Notes: a model not told the origin generated them from the letters alone. A stretch of DNA of 64,000 nt from Gammaproteobacteria bacterium (GCA_004172865.1 SEBV01000003.1:62001-126000); one strand, 5' to 3'; positions 28,444 through 41,988 are shown, counted from the first letter of the stretch. Translations and numbers: made by a program.

Positions 28444-28468
28444 TGCGGGCCGCTTTAATCGGCCCGCA
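28444..28468 (-). terminator. Terminator after eno
   Basis: TGCGGGCCG pairs with CGGCCCGCA around seven bases. On the minus strand a T-rich run follows (TTTTTTATTTTG), marking the end of the eno transcript. Confidence 0.9.
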
Positions 28469-28476
28469 CTTTTATA

Positions 28477-29805
<1,329 letters not shown>

Positions 29806-29917
29806 TCATATACTTATTTCATCAATCTTGTTTGTACTATTTAGACATCTTCTTCCAGATATCTTTTTCGGTGTAGTTAGCTTTACCGAATTTTTATTTC
29901 AGTTTTTTAATTAAAAT

Positions 29918-30787
<870 letters not shown>

Positions 30788-30836
30788 TTATTCGTTTTAC
30801 TGTCATGCCCTGCGGGATGATGGCAACATATAATAT

Positions 30837-32477
<1,641 letters not shown>

Positions 32478-32624
32478 TTAATTAAGAGCTGTAAAGCGAA
32501 GCAGATGGAGATAAACGATCAAATTTGCACCCGTTGCGGGGCGTGAGGTTTATCTTTCAGGACGGGGCGCCAGTCTACCCGAATGTACTCTTTGGCTCAA
32601 TGAAAAGGTGGGCTTTTAACAGAC

Positions 32625-33956
32625 TCAAGCCAAATGGATAAGCTGGTAACCCGAGTTATTGGCTTGATAGCCCTCGCAAACCCAGAGATCACCAACTGCC
32701 ACCAGTTGGTCACCACTATAGATTAAGGGTAGGGAATCACGAAGCCAGGGCGCAACATCATACTCTTGCAGCAGCTTCTTTAGGGTTTGCGAATGGGCGC
32801 GGCCAGTAGGTTGGCAACGTTCCCCGCCCTGCCGAAAACGAATATTAAGGTTTGGTAGATCAGCTTTTAAAAGTGGCAACTGCGAGATCTCTTTCCAATC
32901 AAACACCAAGGCTTTACTTGTCGGTAACGCAAGCGACAACTTATCACTCAAAATAAAAGTAGCAGGCTCTGACGGAATTGTTGTTAAGCGGGATAAATCT
33001 GATAACGGCAGTGCAAACAGTCGGTTGCAATGCACTCTTAAAGAAACCTCTCCAAAATTAACCTGGGTTTGAGCATCTTCTCGACCCAAAATAATCTGCT
33101 GTTCAATCTGGATAAAGTGATGCTGCTCGGGAATGCTTAATTGCCCTGATCGCAGCCAATGGCGTAATAAATTTTGGCGGCGTGCCATGGATAAACTCTG
33201 CAAATAAGCTAGGCTAATACTGGTACCAATAAACTCCGAGCCATGATTCGCCAACATCAAATCCTGAGCTGCCAGCTCTTCAATCAAAGCTTCATTACTT
33301 GCACAGAGCTCGGCGGTTTGTTGCCACTTTTGCGCGAATCGCGGCCAGCGTTCACGCAATAAAGGCATCACCTGATTGCGTAGAAAATTGCGGTCATAAT
33401 CATCATCGCTGTTGCTCTCATCATCTACCCACCGCAAATGATGTGCACTCGCGTACTCTTCGAGTTCTGCGCGCGTGAAATTTAGCAGAGGACGATGCAA
33501 AGTCCCGTCACCCAAAACTCGCGATTGCGCCATAGCCGCCAAACCACGTGGCCCAGTACCGCGCATGAGCCGTAGAAGCAAAGTCTCTGACTGATCATCC
33601 GCATGATGTGCCGTCAGTAAATAATCACCCGCTTTTACATGATCTTTAAATACTGCATAACGCGCATCGCGAGCGGCGTCTTCGATGCCCCGTCCGCTGT
33701 TTATAACCTTTACTTTTACTGCCGAAAACGGGACATTTAATTGCGCACAAAAGGCATTGCAATGCTGTTCCCAATCATTGGCATTAGGGGAAATTTGATG
33801 ATTAATATGTAGCGCGTGGAACGTAACGGGCAGTTTCAAGGCAACAAGCGCATGCAACAAAACACTTGAATCCAACCCGCCGGATAACGCGACCCACCAA
33901 ACGCCGGAATCGGCTTGGGGTAAATAATGTTGTAATAAGGTTGATGAAAACGGCAT
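32625..33956 (-). CDS. tilS: tRNA(Ile)-lysidine synthase
   Basis: TilS puts lysidine on C34 of the minor tRNA-Ile so that it reads AUA. The protein has the PP-loop SGGLDSS (25-31), the LLTAHHADDQSETLLLRLMRG segment, and the C-terminal substrate-binding domains with RFRQGGERC. The frame extends 19 codons upstream to a TTG at 34013, but those residues do not align with the family, so the ATG at 33956 is used (443 residues). The order tilS-pyrG is as in pseudomonads. Confidence 0.93.
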   Translation of the reverse strand: MPFSSTLLQHYLPQADSGVWWVALSGGLDSSVLLHALVALKLPVTFHALHINHQISPNANDWEQHCNAFCAQLNVPFSAVKVKVINSGRGIEDAARDARYAVFKDHVKAGDYLLTAHHADDQSETLLLRLMRGTGPRGLAAMAQSRVLGDGTLHRPLLNFTRAELEEYASAHHLRWVDDESNSDDDYDRNFLRNQVMPLLRERWPRFAQKWQQTAELCASNEALIEELAAQDLMLANHGSEFIGTSISLAYLQSLSMARRQNLLRHWLRSGQLSIPEQHHFIQIEQQIILGREDAQTQVNFGEVSLRVHCNRLFALPLSDLSRLTTIPSEPATFILSDKLSLALPTSKALVFDWKEISQLPLLKADLPNLNIRFRQGGERCQPTGRAHSQTLKKLLQEYDVAPWLRDSLPLIYSGDQLVAVGDLWVCEGYQANNSGYQLIHLA

Positions 33957-34097
33957 CGATATCGACTTTGTTGAAAAGCTGTAAATAGATTGACCATTAA
34001 ATCGGAAAACCAATCAAATAAAAACTCCTATGCAAAGGTTGTAAAAGAATTTACGAAGCCGCCACAATGCAAGCATTAACAATTTGGATTTTCAGTT

Positions 34098-35981
34098 ATG
34101 ACACAAACCTACGCCTACGGCCATTGGCCATCGCCCTTTAGTGCTGATTTACTAACCGCGCAAAATCTTCGCATCAGCGAACCTCAACCGTTCGGCGATG
34201 ATATATTTTGGCTGGAATCGCGCCCTGCAGAAAAAGGTCGTAATGCACTTGTGCAATTATCTGCAGATGGACAACGTAAAGACGTGGTGGCCGACAGCAT
34301 TCGCACGCGCGCTCATGAGTACGGCGGCAGTAGCTACCTGGTAACAAGCACACGAATTTTTTGTGTTGTGGATAGCGATCAGCGAATTTATATTTTTGAC
34401 CGCGCCACCTCCCACTTCAGCGCGCTTTCTCCAGAAGGTAAGTTTCGCTACGCTGATTTTTGCTGGGATGAAAAACACAATCGCCTACTTTGTGTGCGAG
34501 AAGATCATTCTCATGTTGACCACAACACACAACCTAAAATTGAAGAACGCAGCGAAATTGTCGCCATCGATTTAAAAGGTAATGTGCAAGTTTTAGTTAG
34601 CGGTGCAGACTTTTACAGCAATCCACGATTAAATCCTGCTGGGGACAAACTCAGCTATCTATGTTGGAACCATCCACAGATGCCGTGGGATGGCACTGAG
34701 TGTTATATCGCAGATGTAAATTCCGCCGGCGAAATAATTGCAACACAATTAATTGCGGGAAGCAAAACGGAATCTATTTTTCAACCACAATGGTCGCCGA
34801 CTGGCGAATTATTTCTTGTGTCGGATCGCACTAACTGGTGGAATATTTATCGTTACACGAATCAAAAAACCGAAGTTGTATGTGCAGTAGCCGCTGAATT
34901 TGCAACTCCACAATGGGTGTTTGGCATGAGCACTTATGGTTTTTTAAATGAGAATGAAATTTTTTGCTGCTTTAGTCAAAACGGGCAATGGCAGCTCAGT
35001 CTAATCAATATCGCGACAAATTCATGGCGAATGATTGAAAGTAACTTTAAAGATATATCTGGTATCTTCTGCAAAAATCAGCGAGCGTATTTTTTGGCAG
35101 CAAGCGCGACCGAATCTTCGGCACTATATTGCTTTCACGACAATAAAATAGAAAAAATTTCGCAAGGTAGTAATCAGTTATTTAAACCAGAAGATATTTC
35201 ACAACCGCAAGCGATTGAGTTTTCAACTAGCGATAGTGAAACTGCATACGGTTTTTACTATCCACCCCAAAATTCATACGTAACGCCACCAGCCAATACG
35301 CTGCCGCCGTTAATTGTTATGTGTCACGGCGGCCCCACAGGTGCAACCGAAACATCCCTCAATATTAAAATACAATTTTGGACGAGCCGTGGTTTTGCAG
35401 TATTGGATGTTAACTATCGTGGCAGCACAGGCTACGGGCGTTTATATCGCGATAGATTGAAAAATAATTGGGGCATTACCGACGTAATTGATGTTTGTAG
35501 TGGAGCAAATCATTTAATTGAACGTGGTCTTGTCGATAAAAATAAAGTCGCTATTCGCGGTAGCAGCGCCGGTGGTTACACAGTACTTGCAGCCCTAACC
35601 TTTAGTGATAATTTCAAAGCCGGTGCGAGTTTATACGGCATCGGCGATTTGGAAGCGCTGGCAAAAGATACGCATAAATTTGAGTCGCGCTATCTGGATT
35701 CTTTAGTCGGCGAATATCCTGCCCAGCAAGCGATTTATCGAGCGCGTTCACCTATTAATCATATCGACCAACTGAATTGCCCAGTTATTTTTTTACAGGG
35801 GTTAAAAGATAAAGTTGTTCCGTCCAATCAAGCAGAAGTCATGGTTGCAGCACTAACGAAAAAAGGAATTAAAAATGCCTACGTGACTTTTGCAGAAGAA
35901 GGACATGGATTCAGGCAAGCAGACAATATTAAACGTGCAATAGAAGCAGAATTGGAATTTTATTTGGATGTGTTTGAATAA
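34098..35981 (+). CDS. S9 family peptidase (prolyl oligopeptidase type)
   Basis: The 627-residue protein has an N-terminal beta-propeller (about 30-380) and an alpha/beta-hydrolase domain with nucleophile Ser490 in RGSSAGGY, an Asp in QGLKDKVV and a His in EEGHGF. This is the acyl-aminoacyl-peptidase/dipeptidyl-aminopeptidase branch of family S9. There is no signal peptide, so it acts on peptides in the cytosol. It diverges from tilS and converges on the MBL gene, with a bidirectional terminator between them. Confidence 0.88.
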   Translation: MTQTYAYGHWPSPFSADLLTAQNLRISEPQPFGDDIFWLESRPAEKGRNALVQLSADGQRKDVVADSIRTRAHEYGGSSYLVTSTRIFCVVDSDQRIYIFDRATSHFSALSPEGKFRYADFCWDEKHNRLLCVREDHSHVDHNTQPKIEERSEIVAIDLKGNVQVLVSGADFYSNPRLNPAGDKLSYLCWNHPQMPWDGTECYIADVNSAGEIIATQLIAGSKTESIFQPQWSPTGELFLVSDRTNWWNIYRYTNQKTEVVCAVAAEFATPQWVFGMSTYGFLNENEIFCCFSQNGQWQLSLINIATNSWRMIESNFKDISGIFCKNQRAYFLAASATESSALYCFHDNKIEKISQGSNQLFKPEDISQPQAIEFSTSDSETAYGFYYPPQNSYVTPPANTLPPLIVMCHGGPTGATETSLNIKIQFWTSRGFAVLDVNYRGSTGYGRLYRDRLKNNWGITDVIDVCSGANHLIERGLVDKNKVAIRGSSAGGYTVLAALTFSDNFKAGASLYGIGDLEALAKDTHKFESRYLDSLVGEYPAQQAIYRARSPINHIDQLNCPVIFLQGLKDKVVPSNQAEVMVAALTKKGIKNAYVTFAEEGHGFRQADNIKRAIEAELEFYLDVFE

Positions 35982-35995
35982 CTGACAAGGAAGAC

Positions 35996-36046
35996 AGCAT
36001 CACAAGAAAATAATTGCTAAACGCAAATTCTGTTTCTTGTGATGCT
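35996..36046. terminator. Bidirectional hairpin between convergent genes
   Basis: Two perfect 14-base arms (35996-36009 and 36033-36046) enclose a 23-base loop, 14 bases after the S9 peptidase stop and 8 before the end of the MBL gene. The T-tracts are short, but the location between converging genes supports a shared terminator. Confidence 0.65.
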
Positions 36047-36053
36047 CGTTAAT

Positions 36054-36971
36054 TTATTTACCTTCTTTGATTGAAGTATATAGCCAGCGAACAAAACGCT
36101 CTGCGCTTTGCGGAGTAGCGCCATCTACTTTTGAATCAAGTTCTGCAAGGGGTTTTGATTCCACTACTTCTTCAATAGTTTTACCTTGTTTCACTAATGG
36201 CGCAACTTTATCGCGTCCCGCTAAAATTAAATCGCGGCCTGCAATCAAACCGTTGCGATCTGTAATCGGGCCGTGGCCTGGGATAATTTTAGTATTTGGG
36301 CCAGCGCGACCGATAGTTACCGCCAAGCCTTCCAATATACCTTGCAAGGTTCCGCCGTTAATTAAATCAACAACGGGGTAGCCTGTGCTACGGAAATAAT
36401 CGCCAGCAGCTAGAACATCATGCTTTACAAATTGAACGAGCGTGTCGCCGTCGGTGTGAGCCTGGCGCACTGGAATCAATTTCACTTCTTCGCCGTTGAG
36501 GTGCAATACGACGGTATTATCGTAAGTAACAACGGGCAGCGCTTTTTCAGGAGCAGGGTTGCCTGGCGTGCCATCTGCAGCAGGTCTTGGGTGCTCCAAA
36601 CGGTCACGTAATTGTTCACGACTAAAAATAGTTGCACCAAGTTTTGCAAAATTTTCGTTACCGCCGGTGTGATCACCGTGAACATGAGTGTTCACCAAAT
36701 AACGCACTGGCTTGTCTGAAATTTTCTTCAGCGCTGCCACTAATTTATCAGTAAGCGGTGCGAATTGTGAATCCACCAAAAAAATACCATCTGGCCCTGT
36801 CAACGCGCTTATGGTTCCACCCGAACCTTCCAGCGTATAAAAATTATCACCAATTTTGGTTGTTTTGATTTCTACTTTACTGTAATCGGTTTGCTGCTGT
36901 GCGTGTGTAAAATTTGTAAGCGCTAAAGCACCAGCCAATACAATAAGATTGGATAAACGAAAAACTTTCAT
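36054..36971 (-). CDS. Periplasmic metallo-beta-lactamase-fold hydrolase
   Basis: A 305-residue protein with a Sec signal peptide (about 1-24, ending THA) and an MBL domain. The metal site is HVHGDHTGG, with later His in RQAHTDGD, an Asp in AAGDYF and a His in IIPGHG. This layout is widespread in periplasmic hydrolases of unknown substrate, including relatives of subclass B lactamases; the sequence does not show that it destroys beta-lactams. The gene is single, with the terminator hairpin after it. Confidence 0.85.
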   Translation of the reverse strand: MKVFRLSNLIVLAGALALTNFTHAQQQTDYSKVEIKTTKIGDNFYTLEGSGGTISALTGPDGIFLVDSQFAPLTDKLVAALKKISDKPVRYLVNTHVHGDHTGGNENFAKLGATIFSREQLRDRLEHPRPAADGTPGNPAPEKALPVVTYDNTVVLHLNGEEVKLIPVRQAHTDGDTLVQFVKHDVLAAGDYFRSTGYPVVDLINGGTLQGILEGLAVTIGRAGPNTKIIPGHGPITDRNGLIAGRDLILAGRDKVAPLVKQGKTIEEVVESKPLAELDSKVDGATPQSAERFVRWLYTSIKEGK

Positions 36972-37144
36972 GGAATTTCCTTAAGAATAAAATGGACGTA
37001 ACAAAGACCATTTAGCAACCGTTGTGCCAAAAAAATTAATATTATCTGCACAGGTTTACAGGAAAAAGGAGGATTACTGTTTATTAAGTAACAATTATTG
37101 TGCTGGGTGTTTATTTTTAAACTTTAAATGCGTTGAAATTCCAA

Positions 37145-37876
37145 CTAGTTTTTTACATTTAAATTGCGAACCTGATCGATATAATCCAATTCTGCAATGG
37201 CTTTTTTATTATCAGGATCGAACTTTAACGATTCATAAAGTGCGAGCTCGGCATCATCATATTTGTAGAGCGCAACAAAGGCTTCACCCAAACCACGATA
37301 AGCGCGTGCCTTTTGTATATTGGTAATACAAGCAGGTGTATTTATAAGATGGTTGTATTCTGGAATCGCCAATTCTGGCTGCTTGATACGATTGTAAAGA
37401 TTAGCTTTTTCATACAACAAAGTTGGCTGATCCGGCTCAAGTTCAAGACCTTTGTTTAAATTAAACAGCGCGTTTCTGTAAGGATTATTTCTGGACTCAA
37501 GCGCAATAAAGGCCAACAAATAATAGGCTTTCGAATAGGATGCATCTAACATCGGCTCCATTTTTTTACCGTGCGACGCAACAATTTCAAATAAACCACA
37601 CTCAGCCAGTTGCTCTTTATCCCAAAAAAACACACGCGCCTCATGCTTACTTTCTATTCTGTGCGACCAGTTGGCAGGCACCGTATCTACGTAATCGTCT
37701 AGTGCTTTTTTAGCATCAACATAATTATTTTTTTCGATCAAATCTATGGCTTCAACCAGCGGCCCCGGTGGCGAAGCAGATACTTCTGATTCCGATGATG
37801 CAACATCTTTTTTTGCACCTGTTGAACAGCCCGCCACGCTCAATACACATATTACTAGGAATAGCTTTTTAATCAT
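37145..37876 (-). CDS. TPR-containing lipoprotein
   Basis: The 243-residue protein starts with a lipoprotein signal (lipobox VAGC, Cys17) and contains several tetratricopeptide-like repeats (about 105-235, for example ALFNLNKGLELEPDQPTLLY and ALYESLKFDPDNKKAI). It should sit in the outer membrane facing the periplasm and mediate protein contacts. No partner can be told from the neighbours greB and the MBL gene. Confidence 0.82.
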   Translation of the reverse strand: MIKKLFLVICVLSVAGCSTGAKKDVASSESEVSASPPGPLVEAIDLIEKNNYVDAKKALDDYVDTVPANWSHRIESKHEARVFFWDKEQLAECGLFEIVASHGKKMEPMLDASYSKAYYLLAFIALESRNNPYRNALFNLNKGLELEPDQPTLLYEKANLYNRIKQPELAIPEYNHLINTPACITNIQKARAYRGLGEAFVALYKYDDAELALYESLKFDPDNKKAIAELDYIDQVRNLNVKN

Positions 37877-38057
37877 GACTCAACTCTGGGAAGTTATTGA
37901 TCTGCTTTTCTTGGTTTTTGGATTTTATTCAAGCAGAGCAATAAATGCACCACTTATGCATTACTTTTTATAAACTGGTAGATAATTTCAACTCGTTCCA
38001 AAGCTCCTGCTTGAGAATGCATATCTACGCAGCCAAGTTGGAACAATGAATAAACAG

Positions 38058-38531
38058 CTACTTTTGATATGCAATCTTAGTCACATACCAAACAAACTCG
38101 CCCGCTTCTGTTCTCACCACCGCATCATCATCCACTTCTTTTTTAATGAGTGCTCGGGCCATAGGTGAATCGATTGAGATGTAATCTTTGGTATCAAAAA
38201 TTTCGTCATAGCCCACAATACGAAAACGCTTTTTATCGCCATCATCATTTTCAATTTCCACCCAAGCACCAAAAAAAACTTTTCCCTCTTGCACGGGCGA
38301 ATAATCGACGACTTTTAAATCTTCGATACACTTGCGCAAATAACGAACACGACGATCAATTTCTCGCAATCGCTTTTTATTGTATTGATAATCCGCGTTC
38401 TCTGACCGATCACCTAGGCTCGCGGCCCATGAGACTTTCTGAGTTGTATCCGGGCGTTCAACACGCCACAGATGATCTAACTCTTGTTTTAGTTTTTCTA
38501 AACCTTCTCTTGTTATTAGCTGTGTTTTCAT
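38058..38531 (-). CDS. greB: Transcription elongation factor GreB
   Basis: Gre factors enter the RNA polymerase channel and stimulate cleavage of backtracked RNA. The 157-residue protein has an N-terminal coiled coil with acidic tip residues Asp41 and Glu44 in LGDRSENADYQYNKKR and a C-terminal FKBP-like domain. The sequence REIDRRVRYLRK and basic patch point to GreB over GreA. It is divergent from the copper operon. Confidence 0.95.
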   Translation of the reverse strand: MKTQLITREGLEKLKQELDHLWRVERPDTTQKVSWAASLGDRSENADYQYNKKRLREIDRRVRYLRKCIEDLKVVDYSPVQEGKVFFGAWVEIENDDGDKKRFRIVGYDEIFDTKDYISIDSPMARALIKKEVDDDAVVRTEAGEFVWYVTKIAYQK

Positions 38532-38636
38532 AAGATATGTGCAAAGTCAGATAGGAAATTTAAAATAATCTTTCAGAGACTTATAGTAATTACTTCAGGC
38601 TCAAGAATACCGACCGAATTGTATCATTGATTAAAT

Positions 38637-38667
38637 ATATCCAACCAAGGTGCATTAGGTTGGATAT
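38637..38667. promoter_or_regulatory. Hairpin/dyad before the copper operon
   Basis: ATATCCAACC and GGTTGGATAT form a perfect ten-base dyad around eleven bases, about 85 bases before the first copper gene. There is no T-run, so it could be an operator or a leader structure. Confidence 0.4.
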
Positions 38668-38677
38668 TGTGTCACCC

Positions 38678-38701
38678 CTAGGTTTGGCACTGGACTCCTA
38701 G
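38678..38701. promoter_or_regulatory. CTAGG-N14-CCTAG dyad before the copper operon
   Basis: A wide-spaced palindrome at -50 to -72 relative to the first copper gene, overlapping a TTGGCA that could be a -35. Such dyads are bound by dimeric metal regulators, but this one does not match the CueR or CusR consensus I know. Confidence 0.3.
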
Positions 38702-38749
38702 ACATCAATTGCTCTATGCTTTCAAAATCTCAATCTTACATACACCACT

Positions 38750-39172
38750 ATGTCACTGACTCGCTGTAGACAACTTATCGTCACTTTGCTGCTATTGGTT
38801 TTCACCAACCAATCCTTAGCCGCATTGACGATGATGTGCGAGCAGCAAAAAGCAGTTACTACGTCTTCTGCCGCTGGTCATATGCAACATGAAATGAGTT
38901 CTGATCATCATGATATGGGCGATATGAATCAGCATATGCATCACGATATGAGCAACATGAATGCTACTGGGCACTCTCAAAAAAATCACTTAAGCTTTGA
39001 TTGCTGTAAAACTGCAGGCCATTGTTTATTTAGCAATTGTTCATTGGCTGCGTTTGATGATGCGATGATATTTTTTGCGTTTTCTTCATCACCTCAAGCT
39101 TCAGATTTTTACACCAGCAACTTCCCCGCCCCGCTCGCCTCTGCACTTTATCGACCACCCATTTTCAGCTGA
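38750..39172 (+). CDS. CopL-like His/Met/Cys-rich protein
   Basis: This 140-residue protein has a signal peptide (about 1-24) followed by a Met/His/Asp-rich stretch (about 42-76, HMQHEMSSDHHDMGDMNQHM style) and a Cys pattern DCCKTAGHCLFSNC. It precedes copA and copB by 107 bases in the same direction. In xanthomonads a comparable small gene, copL, sits before copAB and is needed for copper induction, so a CopL-like sensor or buffer is the best guess. A simple periplasmic copper chaperone is the alternative. Confidence 0.65.
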   Translation: MSLTRCRQLIVTLLLLVFTNQSLAALTMMCEQQKAVTTSSAAGHMQHEMSSDHHDMGDMNQHMHHDMSNMNATGHSQKNHLSFDCCKTAGHCLFSNCSLAAFDDAMIFFAFSSSPQASDFYTSNFPAPLASALYRPPIFS

Positions 39173-39279
39173 CATAGGATAAATCCGTCCAGAATTTGGC
39201 CTAGCCAATTTAAGATGGAATTCCATCGCTTAGCATTTAAAAAATATTTCATTTCCTATGAGCTGATTTAGGAGGCTCT

Positions 39280-41235
39280 ATGAAAAACCTAACCTCGTTG
39301 ACCCGTCGGCGATTTGTATTAGGCGCGAGTTCGGCGTTGGCTTTTGGCACAGTGGCGCAAAATGTATTTGCAGATTTCACTAGCACTGCAGACTCAAAAG
39401 TTTTAAGCGGCAATAAATTTAATTTAAATATCGATTACCAGACGGTGAATTACGCCGGTAAAAAACGCGTTGCTACGACCGTGAATGGTGGCCTACCCGG
39501 GCCAACTTTGCGCTGGAAAGAAGGCGAACGAGTCACCTTGCGCGTAACTAATAATCTCAAGGAAGACAGTTCCATTCACTGGCACGGAATTGTGTTGCCA
39601 TCGACAATGGATGGTTCACCCGGGTTTGATTTTGATGGCATTCAACCGGGCGAAACCTTTGAATATGAATTTGAAGTAAAACAAAACGGCACTTACTGGT
39701 ATCACAGCCATTCCGGTTTTCAGGAACAAACGGGGTTGCTTGGCGCAATCATTATTGATCCCAAAGAAGCTGACCCCGTAATTTATGATCGGGATATGGT
39801 GATTGTGTTATCGGATTGGACCAACACGGCGCCGGAAAAGATTTACACCAATCTCAAAAAAATGAGTCATTACTACAATTATCGTGAACGCACTGTCAGC
39901 GATACGTGGAGAGATATTAAAAACAAAGGAATCGCCCGAACCTGGAGTGAACGCGCCATGTGGAATCAAATGCGCATGAGCGATACGGATATTGCCGACG
40001 TCACTGGCTACACCTATCTCATTAACGGCATCACGTCAGAACAAAATTGGCTCGGCTTGTTCAAACCTGGCGAAAAAGTGCGCTTGCGTTTTATTAATGG
40101 CGCGGCCATGACGATGTTCGACGTACGCATACCCGGTTTAAAGATGACGGTAGTTGCTGCCGATGGCCAAAATATTCAGCCTGTTGAAATTGATGAATTT
40201 CGAATCGGCAATGCTGAAACTTATGATGTGATAGTTTCGCCCGAAGCAGATCGCGCTTACACATTGTTTGCGCAGACAATTGATCGAACTGGTTTCGCAC
40301 GCGGCACAATTACTACCAACCCAAATCTGCAAGCTGAAATTCCCGCACTCGATCCTGCACCTATTTTGAGTCATCAAGATATGGGCATGGATATGGCGAG
40401 TATGGATCACAGCAGTCATGAAACTACAGCCGTTGATCACAGCGCTCATGAATCGCACGATATGAAAAATATGGATTCAACGGATCACATTCATCATGAC
40501 ATGAGTTCTATGGGAAATATGGAAGGTATGGATCACAGCGGTCACGACATGAGCGCGATGGGCGATATAGCGGGAATGAATAATAGCGGCCATGATATGA
40601 GCGACATGGCAGGCATGGATCATAGCACTCACGACATGAATGCCATGCAAGCTTCTCAAACAAATTTAGCTAAAGCGGGATTCGGCAGTAATTTCGATAG
40701 CGGCACAAAAGTTACTCATAATAAAACTGAGTTTGGAGCACATGTCGATAATCGCTCGGAGGCGCCTGCCAGTGGTCTAGCTGATCCCGGTGTAGGTTTG
40801 CGCGATCATCAAAAAAATTATGGTCGAAAAGTTTTAACCTACGCCGATCTACGCAGCCTTTCTCCTACACGTGACAAGCGCGAACCTTCACGCGAAATTG
40901 AATTGCATCTCACTGGCAATATGCACCGCTACATGTGGTCCATCAATGGCCAAAGTTTTATGGAGGCAGCGCCGTTGCAATTAAAATATGGCGAGCGCAT
41001 TCGTATTATTCTGATCAACGACACCATGATGACCCACCCTATTCATTTGCATGGAATGTGGAGTGAAATTGAAACCGGCGATCCGGATTTTATTCCTCGC
41101 AAACACACTGTGCTGGTGCAGCCCGGTTCAAAAATCAGTTATTTACTAACAGCCGATGCAAAAGGCAGCTGGGCATATCACTGCCATTTGCTTTATCACA
41201 TGCTCGGTATGATGCGTATGGTTGTGGTGAAATAG
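39280..41235 (+). CDS. copA: Copper resistance multicopper oxidase CopA
   Basis: CopA is a periplasmic multicopper oxidase that binds copper and probably oxidises Cu(I). The 651-residue protein starts with a Tat signal (SLTRRRFVLGASSALAFGT) and has three cupredoxin domains with copper motifs HWHGIVLPSTMDG, HSHSGFQEQTG, HPIHLHGMW and HCHLLYHMLGMM. Between the second and third domains is a long Met/His/Asp-rich insert (about residues 365-460). It is second in the copper operon; AGGAGG precedes the ATG. Confidence 0.96.
   Translation: MKNLTSLTRRRFVLGASSALAFGTVAQNVFADFTSTADSKVLSGNKFNLNIDYQTVNYAGKKRVATTVNGGLPGPTLRWKEGERVTLRVTNNLKEDSSIHWHGIVLPSTMDGSPGFDFDGIQPGETFEYEFEVKQNGTYWYHSHSGFQEQTGLLGAIIIDPKEADPVIYDRDMVIVLSDWTNTAPEKIYTNLKKMSHYYNYRERTVSDTWRDIKNKGIARTWSERAMWNQMRMSDTDIADVTGYTYLINGITSEQNWLGLFKPGEKVRLRFINGAAMTMFDVRIPGLKMTVVAADGQNIQPVEIDEFRIGNAETYDVIVSPEADRAYTLFAQTIDRTGFARGTITTNPNLQAEIPALDPAPILSHQDMGMDMASMDHSSHETTAVDHSAHESHDMKNMDSTDHIHHDMSSMGNMEGMDHSGHDMSAMGDIAGMNNSGHDMSDMAGMDHSTHDMNAMQASQTNLAKAGFGSNFDSGTKVTHNKTEFGAHVDNRSEAPASGLADPGVGLRDHQKNYGRKVLTYADLRSLSPTRDKREPSREIELHLTGNMHRYMWSINGQSFMEAAPLQLKYGERIRIILINDTMMTHPIHLHGMWSEIETGDPDFIPRKHTVLVQPGSKISYLLTADAKGSWAYHCHLLYHMLGMMRMVVVK
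40379..40650 (+). repeat. Met/His-rich MDHSxHDM repeats inside copA
   Basis: At least seven degenerate copies of an MDHSGHDM-like unit, spaced by MSxMG-type linkers, lie in this segment of copA. Such repeats bind many copper ions in the plasmid-borne CopA proteins. The number of copies may vary between strains because the DNA units are similar. Confidence 0.85.
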
Positions 41236-41244
41236 GAGATGCAT

Positions 41245-41988
41245 ATGAATTCTTTTTTTTGTAAAAAAACCTATCGAAAATTGCCACGCTCTTTATTTTC
41301 AGTCGCATTATTTTACGCAGTAACTTTAAGCCATGCTGCACAAGCTCACGAACATGATGACCCCGTTATTGCGCGAGTAATGCTAGATGAGTTGGAAGTG
41401 CGAAACGGCGATGGAGAAAACCCCACGTCATTAGAGGCGCAAGCTTGGGTCGGCAAAGATTTAAATAAGCTGTGGCTCAAAGCTGATGTAGAAACGCACG
41501 ACGGCAAAGCTGAAGAGTCAGAATTACAAGTCTTGTACAGCCATGCAATTGCGCCTTATTGGGATTTGCAAACCGGAATGCGACAAGATATCAAACCAAC
41601 ACCAAGTCGCACATGGGGAGTGCTAGGTGTTCAAGGACTTGCGCCGTATTTTTTTGAAATAGACGCTGCATTCTTTATTGGCGAAGCTGGCCGTACTGCC
41701 GCGCGTTTTTCAGTGGAATATGATTTGCTGATCACCCAGCGATTAATTCTTTCGCCAAGCTTAGAAGTTAACTTTTACGGGCAGAATGATATTGAAACAG
41801 GAACTGGTTCGGGGTTGTCTGATGCAAATGCCGGCTTACGTTTGCGTTATGAAATTTATCGCGAATTTGCGCCTTATATTGGAATTAATTGGGAAAAGAA
41901 TTTCGGCGCAACGGCAGATTTTTCAAAAGTTACCGGAGAAAGCGATGGCGAAACAGAATGGGTTTTAGGGTTGCGCGCCTGGTTTTAG
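41245..41988 (+). CDS. copB: Outer-membrane copper resistance protein CopB
   Basis: CopB is an outer-membrane beta-barrel that works with CopA in copper sequestration. The 247-residue protein has a signal peptide (about 1-34) and beta-strand repeats ending in an aromatic residue, LGLRAWF. The copper family pattern WVGKDLNKLWLK.. and YWDLQTGMRQD is clear. It lacks the long Met/His stretch of some CopB. The start at 41245 is used because AGGAG ends directly before an earlier ATG at 41239, leaving no spacing there but six bases to 41245. It starts ten bases after copA. Confidence 0.92.
   Translation: MNSFFCKKTYRKLPRSLFSVALFYAVTLSHAAQAHEHDDPVIARVMLDELEVRNGDGENPTSLEAQAWVGKDLNKLWLKADVETHDGKAEESELQVLYSHAIAPYWDLQTGMRQDIKPTPSRTWGVLGVQGLAPYFFEIDAAFFIGEAGRTAARFSVEYDLLITQRLILSPSLEVNFYGQNDIETGTGSGLSDANAGLRLRYEIYREFAPYIGINWEKNFGATADFSKVTGESDGETEWVLGLRAWF

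Noticed and set aside
33957-34013. TTG-initiated 19-residue extension of TilS
   Set aside because: Residues do not match the family and no ribosome-binding site precedes the TTG.
40477-40659. Minus-strand frame inside the copA repeats
   Set aside because: It is the shadow of the MDHSxHDM repeats and has no ribosome-binding site.
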